A DNA stretch of 64,000 nucleotides, taken from contig NZ_JAPEOB010000001.1 of assembly GCF_026341775.1 (NCBI RefSeq), positions 806,001 through 870,000 of the forward strand, in the 5' to 3' direction. The DNA is from Streptomyces sp. NBC_00654 (GTDB lineage: Bacteria > Actinomycetota > Actinomycetes > Streptomycetales > Streptomycetaceae). The notes beneath the pieces were generated by a model. The model was not told where the DNA came from. It made no database searches and was given only the letters and a program-made list of their open reading frames with translations. Below, in pieces: positions 18,277 through 27,825 of the stretch. Positions within the stretch are counted from its first letter, which is position 1. The number at the start of each line of letters is the position of its first letter. A program made the position numbers and the translations under genes.

Positions 18277-19389
18277 TCAGCGCAGAACGCCCTCCAGGAA
18301 GTCGCTGCCGAGCCGGGCGACGACGGTCAGGTCCAGCTGGTGCAGCACATAGCGGCCCCGCCGCCGCGTCGTCACGAGACCGGCCTTCTTGAGCAGCGAC
18401 AGATGCCGGGAGACCTCGGGGGGCGTGATGCCGTGCGAGTCGGCGAGTTCGCCCGTGGTGTACGGGGACCGGGCGAGGTTGCGGCACAGCCGCATGCGCA
18501 TCGGGTGGGCCAGCGCCTCCATCCGGAGCTGGAGCAGCTCCACGGAGGCGGGGGAGGGCAGATCGGGCAGGTGCACCGGATAGTGGATCACCGGCCGCCA
18601 GCCCGGGGCGTGCAGCACCATCAGGTGCGGCCAGCCGAAGCTGCTCGGGATCAGGGTGAGCCCGGGGCCGACCGCAGGGTCGGCGGCGTTGGTCCGGCCC
18701 TCGCTCAGCTTGTCGATGCTGATGCGGCCGGCGTCCGTGTCCACCGACAGCGCGGCGGAGACGGCGCTCAGCGCCTCGCCGAGCCCCTTGCGCCGCAGCA
18801 GTTCCGTCTTGTACCGGGCGTCGGCGACCAGCTGGATCCGCACCCGCATCCAGGTGTCCGAGAAGAACGCCTGGTCGCAGTCCTCGAAGAGGCGCCGGAT
18901 CCAGGTCCGTACAGTGACGGGGTCGGTCAGCAGCCGCTGGGTGAACTCCACCTGCTGCGGGCCGCGGGCGGCCGCCAGGTCCAGTGCCCGGGTCCGCATG
19001 GCGGCGCTGGCCAGCGGGGACGGCGCCCCGGCCCCGTACAGACCGGCACAGGTGAACTCCAGCGCGGCGGCGACGAACCGCTCGTCGTCCAGCCGGTCGA
19101 GGATGTCCAGGTCCTCGGCGAGGGTCGCCCCGGCCCTGCCGTCACCGCCGCGGACCCCGGCGAACGGCATGAAGATGTCGGAGAACGTGTTGCGCCAGAG
19201 GAACTCCGCCTCCAGCAGCCGGTCCGCGAGGTCCGGTTCCAGCGCGGCGGCGGTCGCGGTGGCCCAGCCGTGCAGGCCCGGGTGGTGGCCCGGCTCGGAG
19301 AGCGCATGCAGGGCCAGCCCCAGCTCGGCGAGGGGCGAGGTTTCGAAAACGATGCGGTCCGGGGGCAGGCCCGCGATGTCGATGTTCAC
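18277..19389 (-). CDS. DUF5937/ArsR-type winged-helix transcriptional regulator
   Basis: A 370-residue regulator. The first about 270 residues resemble the DUF5937 domain found in actinobacterial ArsR-like proteins; its ligand is unknown. The C-terminal winged helix (about 285-365) reads LAHPMRMRLCRNLARSP, then GITPPEVSRHLSLLKKAGLV and a wing with RRRGRYVLHQL. No metal-binding ELxCxC motif is seen. The GTG at 19389 is chosen because GGAGG lies 7 nt upstream; a GTG two codons earlier abuts the site. Divergent from a 55-residue gene, which may share its promoter region. Confidence 0.85.
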   Translation of the reverse strand: MNIDIAGLPPDRIVFETSPLAELGLALHALSEPGHHPGLHGWATATAAALEPDLADRLLEAEFLWRNTFSDIFMPFAGVRGGDGRAGATLAEDLDILDRLDDERFVAAALEFTCAGLYGAGAPSPLASAAMRTRALDLAAARGPQQVEFTQRLLTDPVTVRTWIRRLFEDCDQAFFSDTWMRVRIQLVADARYKTELLRRKGLGEALSAVSAALSVDTDAGRISIDKLSEGRTNAADPAVGPGLTLIPSSFGWPHLMVLHAPGWRPVIHYPVHLPDLPSPASVELLQLRMEALAHPMRMRLCRNLARSPYTTGELADSHGITPPEVSRHLSLLKKAGLVTTRRRGRYVLHQLDLTVVARLGSDFLEGVLR

Positions 19390-19492
19390 GCTCACCCCTC
19401 CATAGTGCGGGTACGCGAACGGGTCGACGCGCCACTTGACGGCCGTCGTCAATCGGCGGGCGCGCGGCCCCTGACCTGCGCAGGCTGAGGTC

Positions 19493-19660
19493 ATGGACGC
19501 CATTCAGCAGCAGATGCTCGACAGCTACCGCGCGGCCCGGCTGGGCGAGGACCCGCCCCCGTTGCCCGGCCGTCACGACTGGGCCACGCTGCGCACGATC
19601 CGCGACCACTGGCGCGCCCGCCGGGCCGCGCGGCCATCGGGCCCGTCCGCCGGGAACTAG
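19493..19660 (+). CDS. Small conserved-looking hypothetical protein (55 aa)
   Basis: Begins MDAIQQQMLDSYRAARLGED and ends with a basic tail (WRARRAARPSG). Codon use is typical of a Streptomyces gene and GAGG lies directly upstream, though closer to the ATG than ideal. It is divergent from the DUF5937 regulator gene with 103 bp between starts, a common arrangement for a regulator and its target. The amphipathic N-terminal helix suggests a partner-binding or regulatory peptide. No family recognised. Confidence 0.55.
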   Translation: MDAIQQQMLDSYRAARLGEDPPPLPGRHDWATLRTIRDHWRARRAARPSGPSAGN

Positions 19661-19682
19661 GGGGCATGTACCCCGAGGCCTC

Positions 19683-19740
19683 AGGCCCGAGACCCCAGGC
19701 CCGAGACCCCAGGCCCCAGGATCCCGGGGCCGGAACCTCA
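19683..19740. repeat. 14-bp tandem repeat in convergent gap
   Basis: AGGCCCGAGACCCC occurs twice in a row (19683-19696, 19697-19710), followed by diverged copies. It lies between two converging genes, ending at the threonine-aldolase stop. Palindromic CCCGGGG-type steps within it could also help termination. Confidence 0.65.
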
Positions 19741-19743
19741 GGG

Positions 19744-20910
19744 TCAGGCTTCCGTCCGCTCCAGCCGTGCCACGAACTCCCCCACCGCTTCGCGGACATC
19801 CTGTGCCGTCCACGCCAGGCCGGCCGAGGACACCGTCACCTCGGTGAACGACACCCCGGGCGGCAGTCCCGCCCCCTGCGCACCGTCGAACCACCGGTGG
19901 AACAGCGTCACCCCGGTCTCCTCCGCCTGCCGCACCGCCGCCTCGGTCAGCGCCTCGCTCCCGTACGGCAGCCACACCACGAACTGGTGCGTGTGCGGCG
20001 GCTCCGGACGCACCCGGAACCACGGCACGCCGGACGCCGCGAGGCCCTCCGTCAGTGCCCCGGCCACCACCTTCGCCTGCGCCACGTACTCCGGCAGCCG
20101 CGGCAGCTCCCGCTCCAGCCCCAGCAGCGCGGACAGCGCCGCCGGATACTGCTGGAAGACGTTCCCCCCGTAGCGGTGACGCCAGGTCCGCGCCTCCTCG
20201 ACCAGCACCTCGGGACCGGCCAGCACCGCCCCGGACAGCCCGTCGAGGGACTTGTAGAACGAGACGTACACGCTGTCCGCGAGCCCGGCGATCTCCCGCA
20301 GCTCCTTCCCGAAGTGCGGCCCGCACTCCCACAGCCGTGCCCCGTCCAGGTGCACCACCGCGTCCCGCTCGCGGGCGGCGGCCACGACGGCCTCCAGCTC
20401 GTCCCAGGTGGGCAGCACGAACCCGGCGTCCCGCAGCGGCAGCTCCAGCATCAGCGTGCCGAACGGCTCGGGGAAGCCGCGGATCTCGTCCGCCGTGGGA
20501 AGCCGGGGCGCGGACGTCGGGTGCACCGTGCGCAGCCCGCTCACCGCCCCGAGTGCGCCCCGCTCGTGCAGCTCGGGATGGGCGAGCGGATGCAGCGCCA
20601 CGGTCGCGTTGCCCGTGCGCCCGGCCCAGCACCGCAGCGCGACCTGCTGGGCCATCGTCCCCGTCGGGAAGAACGCCGCGGCCTCCATGCCGAGCAGTTC
20701 CGCGACCCGTCGCTCGACCTCGGCGACGACCCCGTCCCCGTAGAGGTCCGTCCACTCGTCGAGGTCGTGCACGGACCCCGCGTCGGCCGCCAGCGCGGCC
20801 AGCCGTTCGCCGAGCGTGCCCTCCGCCGACACCCGGGCCAGCGTGCGGTGGGACCCCCGCCAAGCGGTCAGTCTGCGGTGTCGCTGCTTCTGCTCTTCGG
20901 TGAGTGCCAT
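19744..20910 (-). CDS. Threonine aldolase/beta-eliminating lyase family protein
   Basis: A 388-residue PLP fold-type I enzyme. The cofactor region is visible: FFPTGTMAQQVALR near 80-93, HLDGARLWE with Asp189, and the Schiff-base lysine Lys220 in VSFYKSLDG. Family members cleave beta-hydroxy amino acids such as threonine to glycine and an aldehyde. Residues 11-60 carry a longer N-terminal arm than classical threonine aldolases, so substrate may differ. ATG at 20910. Divergent from the DUF2520-panC operon. Confidence 0.85.
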   Translation of the reverse strand: MALTEEQKQRHRRLTAWRGSHRTLARVSAEGTLGERLAALAADAGSVHDLDEWTDLYGDGVVAEVERRVAELLGMEAAAFFPTGTMAQQVALRCWAGRTGNATVALHPLAHPELHERGALGAVSGLRTVHPTSAPRLPTADEIRGFPEPFGTLMLELPLRDAGFVLPTWDELEAVVAAARERDAVVHLDGARLWECGPHFGKELREIAGLADSVYVSFYKSLDGLSGAVLAGPEVLVEEARTWRHRYGGNVFQQYPAALSALLGLERELPRLPEYVAQAKVVAGALTEGLAASGVPWFRVRPEPPHTHQFVVWLPYGSEALTEAAVRQAEETGVTLFHRWFDGAQGAGLPPGVSFTEVTVSSAGLAWTAQDVREAVGEFVARLERTEA

Positions 20911-20940
20911 GGGACGATCATCACCCGGACGGCTGACACG

Positions 20941-20984
20941 GCCCAGCCGTTTTCCACCGCGGGCCCAGCCGTTTTCCACTGCGC
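20941..20984. repeat. 22-bp direct repeat in divergent promoter region
   Basis: GCCCAGCCGTTTTCCAC followed by 5 bases occurs twice in tandem (20941-20962 and 20963-20984), with one mismatch near the end. It sits 31 bp upstream of the threonine-aldolase start and 141 bp before the DUF2520 start, so a double regulator site is possible. Confidence 0.7.
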
Positions 20985-21124
20985 CGATTTCCCCTCGGAT
21001 CCCTCTCGGGCGGCAGAGTTACCCACAGGCTGTGGACAGCCGGAAGGTCACTCGAAACGCTGGCGTAGCATGCAGAGAAGTCGTCCGGTACCCCCCGCGG
21101 ACTGGAACGGAAGGCCATCGCCGC

Positions 21125-22060
21125 GTGAATACAACAGCTTCTGAGGAACCCCTCGACGCGAGGGACCGCCCCGCCCGTCTCACCGTCGGGGTCGTCGGCG
21201 CGGGCCGGGTCGGCCCCGCGCTCGCCGCCGCGCTCCAGCTCGCCGGGCACCGCCCGGTGGCCGTTTCCGGTGTCTCCGACGCCTCGGTGCGCCGGGCGGC
21301 GGCCCTGCTCCCCGACGTACCGCTGGTGCCGCCGGGCGAGGTGCTCGCACGTGCCGAGCTGGTGCTGCTGACCGTCCCCGACGACACCCTTCCCGGCCTC
21401 GTCGAGGGCCTGGCCGAGACCGGTGCCGTACGGCCGGGGCAGCTGATCGTCCACACGTCGGGGCGGTACGGGACCAAGGTCCTCGACCCCGCGCTGCGGG
21501 CCGGCGCCCTGCCCCTCGCCCTGCACCCGGCGATGACGTTCACCGGCAGTTCCGTCGACGTCCAGCGGCTGGCCGGCTGCTCGTTCGGGGTCACCGCCCC
21601 CGGGGAGCTGAGGCTGGCCGCCGAGGCGCTGGTCATCGAGATGGGCGGCGAGCCCGAGTGGATCGCCGAGGAGGCCCGCCCGCTCTATCACGCGGCCCTG
21701 GCCCTCGGTGCGAATCACCTGGTCACCCTGGTCGCGGAGGCCATGGAGCTGCTGACGAAGGCCGGGGTCGCCGCCCCCGACCGGATGCTCGGCCCGCTCC
21801 TCGGCGCCGCGCTGGACAACGCCCTGCGCTCCGGCGACGCGGCGCTGACCGGACCCGTCGCACGCGGTGACGCGGGCACGGTCGCCGCCCATGTCGAGGA
21901 GCTGCGCAGGCACGCCCCGCAGACGGTGGCCGGCTATCTCGCGATGGCCCGTGCCACGGCGGACCGGGCGCTCGCCCACGGCATGCTCAAGCCGGAGCTG
22001 GCCGAGGACCTGCTCGGCGTCCTGGCCGACGGTGAGCGCGCACCGGGGGAGGACCGATGA
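21125..22060 (+). CDS. Rossmann-fold DUF2520 protein (putative oxidoreductase)
   Basis: A 311-residue protein with an N-terminal NAD(P)-binding motif [17 protein letters not shown] and a helical C-terminal DUF2520 domain ([16 protein letters not shown] onwards). The domain order is like that of ketopantoate reductase and pyrroline-5-carboxylate reductase families. GTG at 21125. Its last codons overlap the panC start as ATGA, so it is coupled to pantothenate synthesis. A ketopantoate-reducing role is possible but unproven. Confidence 0.85.
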   Translation: MNTTASEEPLDARDRPARLTVGVVGAGRVGPALAAALQLAGHRPVAVSGVSDASVRRAAALLPDVPLVPPGEVLARAELVLLTVPDDTLPGLVEGLAETGAVRPGQLIVHTSGRYGTKVLDPALRAGALPLALHPAMTFTGSSVDVQRLAGCSFGVTAPGELRLAAEALVIEMGGEPEWIAEEARPLYHAALALGANHLVTLVAEAMELLTKAGVAAPDRMLGPLLGAALDNALRSGDAALTGPVARGDAGTVAAHVEELRRHAPQTVAGYLAMARATADRALAHGMLKPELAEDLLGVLADGERAPGEDR

Positions 22061-23199
22061 GCACCGCCCCGACCCCGGCACCCGGGCCCACCCCCAAGCC
22101 CGGTCCCGTGCCGAAGCCCGGTCCCGTGCCGAAGCCCGGTCCCGCGTCCGCCTCCGCGCGTACCCCCGCGGGCACCTCCGCGTCCGCCCCCGCAGGCGGC
22201 GCGGCCCTCCTGCGTACGGCCGCCGAGCTGGACGCCCTCCGCCGCCCGGCCGGTGCCCGGCGCGCGGTCGTCATGACGATGGGCGCTCTCCACGAAGGCC
22301 ACGCCACCCTGATCCGGGCCGCCCGCGCCGCCGCGGGTCCGGCCGGCCAGGTCGTGGTCACCGTCTTCGTGAACCCGCTCCAGTTCGGTGAGGCGGCCGA
22401 CCTCGACCGCTACCCACGCACCCTCGACGCCGACCTCGCGCTCGCCGGGCTGTCGGGCGCCGACGCGGTCTTCGCCCCCTCCGTCGACGAGGTCTACCCC
22501 GGCGGCGAGCCCCAGGTCCGGATCACCGCGGGCCCCATGGGCGAGCGCCTCGAAGGGGCCGCCCGCCCCGGGCACTTCGACGGCATGCTCACCGTCGTCG
22601 CCAAGCTCCTCCACCTCACCCGCCCCGACGAGGCGTTCTTCGGACAGAAGGACGCCCAGCAGCTGGCGCTGATCCGGCGCATGGTGCGCGACCTGAATTT
22701 CGGCGTCGGGATCACCGGCGTACCCACCGTGCGCGACCCGGACGGCCTGGCGCTCTCCAGCCGCAACCGCTTCCTCTCCCCGGAGGAACGGCACACCGCT
22801 CTCGCCCTGCCGCGCGCCCTGTTCGCGGCCCGGGACAGACTGGCCGCCCAGCAGGCCCTGCACGAGCGCGCACAGGCCACGGCGGCCAGTGCGGACCGGG
22901 CCGCCGGGCTCACCGCGCTCGGCGAGTCCCGGGCGGCGGCCGACGCCCAGGCGGTGGCGCTGGCCCGGCCCGGCGGCGGACCCGCCGCCGTGCGGGCCGC
23001 CGCACAGCTGGTCCTCGCGGACGCCGCCCGCGAACGGCAGCCGCTCGTCCTGGACTACCTGGCCCTCGTGGACCCGTCGGACTTCACCGAGATCCCCGAC
23101 GACCGCGGGAGCGGGGAGGCGATCCTCGCCATCGCGGCACGGGTCGGCGCCACCCGCCTGATCGACAACATCCCCTTGACCTTCGGAGCCCTCACGTGA
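22057..23199 (+). CDS. panC: Pantothenate synthetase with proline-rich N-terminal extension
   Basis: Joins pantoate and beta-alanine using ATP. In 380 residues the core begins near residue 49: [10 protein letters not shown] at 73-82 (nucleotide-binding HxGH), [19 protein letters not shown] and LSSRNRFLS are present. The first 48 residues are a Pro/Lys/Gly then Ala/Ser-rich extension not needed for catalysis, including a PKPGPV repeat encoded by an 18-bp DNA repeat. A later start inside the repeat is not possible with ATG, so the extension is probably translated given the ATGA overlap with the upstream gene. Confidence 0.93.
   Translation: MSTAPTPAPGPTPKPGPVPKPGPVPKPGPASASARTPAGTSASAPAGGAALLRTAAELDALRRPAGARRAVVMTMGALHEGHATLIRAARAAAGPAGQVVVTVFVNPLQFGEAADLDRYPRTLDADLALAGLSGADAVFAPSVDEVYPGGEPQVRITAGPMGERLEGAARPGHFDGMLTVVAKLLHLTRPDEAFFGQKDAQQLALIRRMVRDLNFGVGITGVPTVRDPDGLALSSRNRFLSPEERHTALALPRALFAARDRLAAQQALHERAQATAASADRAAGLTALGESRAAADAQAVALARPGGGPAAVRAAAQLVLADAARERQPLVLDYLALVDPSDFTEIPDDRGSGEAILAIAARVGATRLIDNIPLTFGALT
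22096..22146 (+). repeat. 18-bp tandem repeat inside panC
   Basis: AAGCCCGGTCCCGTGCCG occurs at 22096-22113 and 22114-22131, with a third partial copy to 22146. It encodes the K-P-G-P-V-P repeat of the PanC N-terminal extension. The copies are identical at the DNA level, suggesting recent slippage. Confidence 0.85.
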
Positions 23200-24926
23200 C
23201 CGGAATACGGCTGACCGCCCCCGCCCCCGGCTGGGCCATCGACGCGGACGTCGTGGTGGTCGGCTCCGGCGTGGCCGGTCTCACCACCGCCCTGCGCTGC
23301 GCCGCCGCGGGCCTCGCCACCGTCGTCGTCACCAAGGCCCGCCTCGACGACGGCTCCACGCGCTGGGCCCAGGGCGGCATAGCGGCCGCGCTCGGCGAGG
23401 GCGACACCCCCGAGCAGCACCGCGACGACACCCTCGTCGCGGGCGCCGGACTGTGCGACGAGACGGCCGTGCGGACCCTGGTCACCGAGGGCCCCGACGC
23501 CGTGCGCCGGCTCATCGGGACGGGCGCCCACTTCGACACCACGGACAGCGGCGACATCGCGCTGACCCGGGAGGGCGGCCACCACCGCCGCCGCATCGCG
23601 CACGCGGGCGGCGACGCGACGGGTGCCGAGATCTCCCGCGCCCTGGTCGAGGCGGTCCGCGAGGCCGCCCTGCACACCGTCGAGAACGCCCTGGTCCTGG
23701 ACCTGATCACCGACGCCGAAGGCCGTACGGCGGGCGTCACCCTGCATGTCATGGGCGAGGGTCAGCACGACGGCGTCGGCGCGGTCCGCGCCCCCGCCGT
23801 CGTCCTGGCCACCGGCGGCATGGGCCAGGTCTTCTCCGCTACCACCAACCCCTCGGTCTCCACCGGAGACGGGGTGGCGCTCGCGCTGCGGGCCGGAGCG
23901 GAGGTCTCCGACCTCGAATTCGTCCAGTTCCACCCGACCGTGCTCTTCCTCGGCGCCGACTCCGAGGGGCAGCAGCCGCTGGTGTCCGAGGCGGTACGGG
24001 GCGAGGGCGCCCATCTCGTCGACGCGTCCGGTACGCGCTTCATGCTCGGGCAGCACGAGCTGGCCGAGCTGGCCCCGCGCGACATCGTCGCCAAGGCCAT
24101 CACCCGCCAGATGCACCTGCGCGGCACCGAGCACATGTATCTGGACGCCCGGCACTTCGGCGCCGAGATGTGGGAGCGGCGCTTCCCCACCATCCTGGCG
24201 GCCTGCCGCGCCCACGGCATCGACCCGGTCACCGAACCGATTCCGGTCGCGCCCGCCGCGCACTACGCCTCCGGAGGCATCCGCACCGACCTGCGGGGCC
24301 GTACGACCGTGCCCGGCCTGTACGCCTGCGGAGAGGTCGCCTGCACCGGCGTGCACGGCGCCAACCGGCTGGCGTCCAACTCCCTCCTGGAGGGACTGGT
24401 CTTCGCCGAGCGCATCGCCGAGGACATCGCGGGGAACACGGCCGAGGACCGTGCGCAGGACATGGCGGAGGACACCGCCGGGCGCCCGCGGCGGGCGGAA
24501 GCGGTGGCGTCCGGCGACGGCGAGCCCGCTCCGCTCCTCGCCCCCGAGTCCCGTACCGCGATCCAGCGGATCATGACCCGGGGCGCCGGAGTCCTGCGCT
24601 CCGCAGAGAGCCTCGCCACGGCGGCCGAGGAGCTGGAGGCCCTGCACGGCCGGGTGACCGCGGACGCCGGTACGGCCGAGTCCAAGGCAACCGTGCCCGG
24701 GGTGGAGGCATGGGAGGTCACCAACCTGCTTCTCGTCTCCCGGGTCCTGGTCGCCGCCGCCCGCGCCCGCGAGGAGACCCGCGGCTGCCACTGGCGCGAG
24801 GACCGGCCCGACCGGGACGACGAGCACTGGCGCCGCCACCTCGTCGTCCGGATCACCCCGGACCGGAGCCCGGATCTTCACCGCACGGAGACCGCCGCGT
24901 TCCCGCCCGTACGCCCCACGGATTGA
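23196..24926 (+). CDS. nadB: L-aspartate oxidase
   Basis: FAD enzyme oxidising L-aspartate to iminoaspartate, the first step of de novo NAD synthesis. In 576 residues: FAD motif [15 protein letters not shown] near 20, [13 protein letters not shown], the [15 protein letters not shown] loop, [10 protein letters not shown] and [19 protein letters not shown] at 23196 overlaps the panC stop as GTGA. A variable Ala/Glu-rich insert (about 410-445) precedes the C-terminal helical domain. nadA is not in this window, so quinolinate synthase must be elsewhere. Confidence 0.97.
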   Translation: MTGIRLTAPAPGWAIDADVVVVGSGVAGLTTALRCAAAGLATVVVTKARLDDGSTRWAQGGIAAALGEGDTPEQHRDDTLVAGAGLCDETAVRTLVTEGPDAVRRLIGTGAHFDTTDSGDIALTREGGHHRRRIAHAGGDATGAEISRALVEAVREAALHTVENALVLDLITDAEGRTAGVTLHVMGEGQHDGVGAVRAPAVVLATGGMGQVFSATTNPSVSTGDGVALALRAGAEVSDLEFVQFHPTVLFLGADSEGQQPLVSEAVRGEGAHLVDASGTRFMLGQHELAELAPRDIVAKAITRQMHLRGTEHMYLDARHFGAEMWERRFPTILAACRAHGIDPVTEPIPVAPAAHYASGGIRTDLRGRTTVPGLYACGEVACTGVHGANRLASNSLLEGLVFAERIAEDIAGNTAEDRAQDMAEDTAGRPRRAEAVASGDGEPAPLLAPESRTAIQRIMTRGAGVLRSAESLATAAEELEALHGRVTADAGTAESKATVPGVEAWEVTNLLLVSRVLVAAARAREETRGCHWREDRPDRDDEHWRRHLVVRITPDRSPDLHRTETAAFPPVRPTD

Positions 24927-25017
24927 GCAGACTGCTCACCACAGCACCCACACCCGCAGCAGCCCCAGCAAGCAGCACCACCCGCACCCCCGCCGACGCC
25001 CCCGAGGAGCCGTAACC

Positions 25018-26067
25018 GTGAGCACGCCCGAAGAGAATCCGCGCCCCACACCCGTGGACGTCCCGCTGATCCAGATCGGCGCGCCCGCACCGTCCGCGGG
25101 CGGCTGCGGCGACGACTGCGGCTGTGGCGACGGCTACGACCCGGACGGCCTGGAGTGCGGCCTCGACCCCGCGCTCGCCCGGCTCCTCGCCGAGGCGGGC
25201 CTGGACCCCGTCCAGGTCGAGGACGTCGCCCATGTCGCGATCGAGGAGGACCTCGACGGCGGCGTGGACGTGACCACCGTGGCGACCGTCGACGAGGAAT
25301 CCGTCGCCACCGGTGACTTCACCGCCCGCGAGGCGGGCGTCGTCGCCGGGCTGCGGGTCGCCGAGGCGGTGCTGTCCATCGTCTGTACCAGCGAGTTCGA
25401 GGTGGAGCGCCATGTCGAGGACGGCGACCGCGTCGCCCCCGGCCAGAAGCTCCTGACCGTCACCACCCGCACCCGCGATCTGCTCACCGGCGAGCGCAGC
25501 GCGCTCAACCTGCTGTGCCGTCTCTCCGGCATCGCGACCGCGACCCGCGCCTGGGCCGACGTACTCGAAGGGACCGGGGCCGAGGTCCGCGACACCCGCA
25601 AGACCACCCCGGGGCTGCGTGCCCTGGAGAAGTACGCGGTGCGCTGCGGCGGCGGCGTCAACCACCGTATGTCGCTCTCCGACGCGGCTCTGGTCAAGGA
25701 CAACCACGTCATCGCGGCGGGCGGCGTGGCCGAGGCGTTCAAGCGGGTGCGGGAGGAGTTCCCCGACGTACCGATCGAGGTCGAGGTCGACACGATGCAG
25801 CAGGTCCGCGAGGTGATCGACGCGGGCGCCGACCTGATCCTGCTGGACAACTTCACACCGGGGGAGACCGCCGAGGCCGTCGCCCTGGTCGGTGGCCGCG
25901 CCGTGCTGGAGTCCTCCGGCCGGCTCACCCTCGACTCCGCCCGCGCCTATGCCGAGGCGGGCGTCGACTACCTGGCCGTCGGGGCGCTCACCCACTCCTC
26001 GCCGATCCTCGACATCGGCCTGGACTTCCGGGACACCGCCCCGGCCACCGGTGAGGCCCAGGCCTGA
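25018..26067 (+). CDS. nadC: Nicotinate-nucleotide pyrophosphorylase with Cys-rich N-terminal extension
   Basis: Converts quinolinate and PRPP to nicotinate mononucleotide. The 349-residue protein carries the catalytic RDTRKTTPGLR, NHRMSLSDAALVKDNHV and VEVDTMQQV motifs. The first about 50 residues are an extension with Cys30, Cys34, Cys36 and Cys47 in a Gly/Asp-rich context, not part of the usual fold. GTG at 25018 follows GAGGAGCCGTAACC. Its TGA shares bases with the coaX ATG. The cysteine cluster could bind metal; this is inference. Confidence 0.95.
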   Translation: MSTPEENPRPTPVDVPLIQIGAPAPSAGGCGDDCGCGDGYDPDGLECGLDPALARLLAEAGLDPVQVEDVAHVAIEEDLDGGVDVTTVATVDEESVATGDFTAREAGVVAGLRVAEAVLSIVCTSEFEVERHVEDGDRVAPGQKLLTVTTRTRDLLTGERSALNLLCRLSGIATATRAWADVLEGTGAEVRDTRKTTPGLRALEKYAVRCGGGVNHRMSLSDAALVKDNHVIAAGGVAEAFKRVREEFPDVPIEVEVDTMQQVREVIDAGADLILLDNFTPGETAEAVALVGGRAVLESSGRLTLDSARAYAEAGVDYLAVGALTHSSPILDIGLDFRDTAPATGEAQA

Positions 26068-26864
26068 TGCTGCTCACCATCGACGTCGGCAACACCCACA
26101 CCGTCCTCGGCCTGTTCGACGGCGAGGAGATCGTCGAGCACTGGCGGATCTCCACCGATGCCCGTCGCACCGCCGACGAGCTCGCCGTGCTGCTCCAGGG
26201 CCTGATGGGCATGCATCCGCTGCTCGGTGTGGAGCTGGGCGACGGCATCGAGGGCATCGCGATCTGCGCGACCGTCCCGTCCGTCCTGCACGAGCTGCGC
26301 GAGGTCACCCGCCGCTACTACGGCGACGTCCCCGCCGTGCTGGTGGAGCCGGGCGTCAAGACCGGGGTGCCGGTCCTGATGGACAACCCCAAGGAGGTCG
26401 GCGCGGACCGCATCATCAACGCGGTCGCCGCGGTCGAGCTGTACGGCGGACCGGCGATCGTCGTCGACTTCGGTACGGCCACCACGTTCGACGCGGTCTC
26501 CGCCCGGGGCGAGTACGTGGGCGGGGTCATCGCCCCCGGCATCGAGATCTCGGTCGAGGCGCTCGGGGTCAAGGGCGCCCAGCTCCGCAAGATCGAGCTG
26601 GCCAGGCCGCGCAGTGTCATCGGCAAGAACACCGTCGAGGCCATGCAGTCCGGCATCGTGTTCGGTTTCGCGGGCCAGGTCGACGGGGTCGTGGCCCGGA
26701 TGAAGAAGGAACTGGCGGCCGACCCCGACGACGTCACGGTCATCGCGACGGGCGGCCTTGCTCCGATGGTGTTGGGGGAGTCGTCCGCCATCGACGAGCA
26801 CGAGCCCTGGCTGACGCTCATCGGGCTGCGCCTCGTGTACGAGCGCAACGTCGCACGGATGTAG
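26067..26864 (+). CDS. coaX: Type III pantothenate kinase
   Basis: Phosphorylates pantothenate, the first committed CoA step. The 265-residue ASKHA-fold protein starts MLLTIDVGNTHTVLGLFDG with the phosphate-1 loop; GADRIINAVAA and DFGTATTFDAV follow. ATG at 26067 overlaps the nadC stop by one base. With panC in the same operon, this places two CoA-pathway steps around two NAD-pathway genes. Confidence 0.96.
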   Translation: MLLTIDVGNTHTVLGLFDGEEIVEHWRISTDARRTADELAVLLQGLMGMHPLLGVELGDGIEGIAICATVPSVLHELREVTRRYYGDVPAVLVEPGVKTGVPVLMDNPKEVGADRIINAVAAVELYGGPAIVVDFGTATTFDAVSARGEYVGGVIAPGIEISVEALGVKGAQLRKIELARPRSVIGKNTVEAMQSGIVFGFAGQVDGVVARMKKELAADPDDVTVIATGGLAPMVLGESSAIDEHEPWLTLIGLRLVYERNVARM

Positions 26865-27133
26865 GCGCGAGGGCGCACGGAGGAGTACGGAGGCGTACGC
26901 GGGGCGGGGCGGTAGTCGTACGGGGGACAGCCGGGCATCCGGCGTCGGCACGCCCGCCACCTGCGACAACGTCCGCCGGGGTGGTGGCGGGGGGACACCG
27001 GCGGGGCCGTCGGCAGGACCGTCCGGGACGTACACCCGGGGCTCTGCCCGGCCGGCCGCCGGCACCCCGCGGACGCCGCGCCGCCGACGACCAGTTAAGC
27101 GGATTTTGTCCATTTAGCACGTATTGTCGCGTC

Positions 27134-27745
27134 ATGCCCACGCCCTACGGTTCACGAGGCGGCATGGCGTTCAGCGCGGACGAGCTGCGGGTGCTCCGAC
27201 GTGCCCTCGCCATCGCCCTCCACCCGACGCCCCTGCCCGACGAGGATGTCCAGGACTGCCTGCGGCTCGCGGGTGCCGTGGACGAGGCGGTCAGTGAGGC
27301 GGGGCGGCTGCGCGCGTTCCTCCTCGCCGACCTCGCCCGCTACCGCGAAGCGCTCCCCGGCTCCGTCAACGGCTATCTGGAGCTCCTCCAGGACGCCGTC
27401 GCCGCCGGGTACGACCCCCGCCCGGACGACCTGGCGGCTCTGCGCGCGCTGCGCGGCAAGCCGGTCGCGGCGGCGCTCCTGGCGCGCTGCCAGGTGCTCG
27501 CGGAGCGTTCGGTACGGGCCAGGCTGGCCGGCCGTGCCGTCGCGGTGACGGCCCCGGCGCCCCGCGGCCGGCTGCTCGCCCTGCCGGGCGGACGCGCCGC
27601 CGACCGGGAACCCGAGCGCCCCAAGGCGCCGGTCTCCCCCGGCCGTCCGCAGGCCCCCGGGGAGCGGCCGATGCCCAAGCCCTCCGAGGTCTTCCCGCCC
27701 CGCCGCCGCCCCGCCCCGCCGCCCGGCGAGCGCGCCGCCGGCTGA
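27134..27745 (+). CDS. Hypothetical protein with Pro/Arg-rich C terminus
   Basis: Not recognised. A 203-residue protein; the first half is helical (FSADELRVLRRALAIALHP, DCLRLAGAVDEAVSEAGRLRAFL) and the last 60 residues are Pro/Arg/Ala-rich and probably disordered. ATG at 27134; an alternative ATG 10 codons later (MAFSADELR) is equally plausible. A 269-bp gap upstream ends in an unusually A+T-rich stretch (about 27098-27130), which may hold its promoter. No signal peptide or membrane segment. Confidence 0.7.
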   Translation: MPTPYGSRGGMAFSADELRVLRRALAIALHPTPLPDEDVQDCLRLAGAVDEAVSEAGRLRAFLLADLARYREALPGSVNGYLELLQDAVAAGYDPRPDDLAALRALRGKPVAAALLARCQVLAERSVRARLAGRAVAVTAPAPRGRLLALPGGRAADREPERPKAPVSPGRPQAPGERPMPKPSEVFPPRRRPAPPPGERAAG

Positions 27746-27825
27746 GCCGGGTGTCCGGCGGGACACGGCGCTCTCCCCGGGAGGGCGCCGTGTCCCGTCG
27801 CGCGGGGCTCGCTACTCTGGACGGC

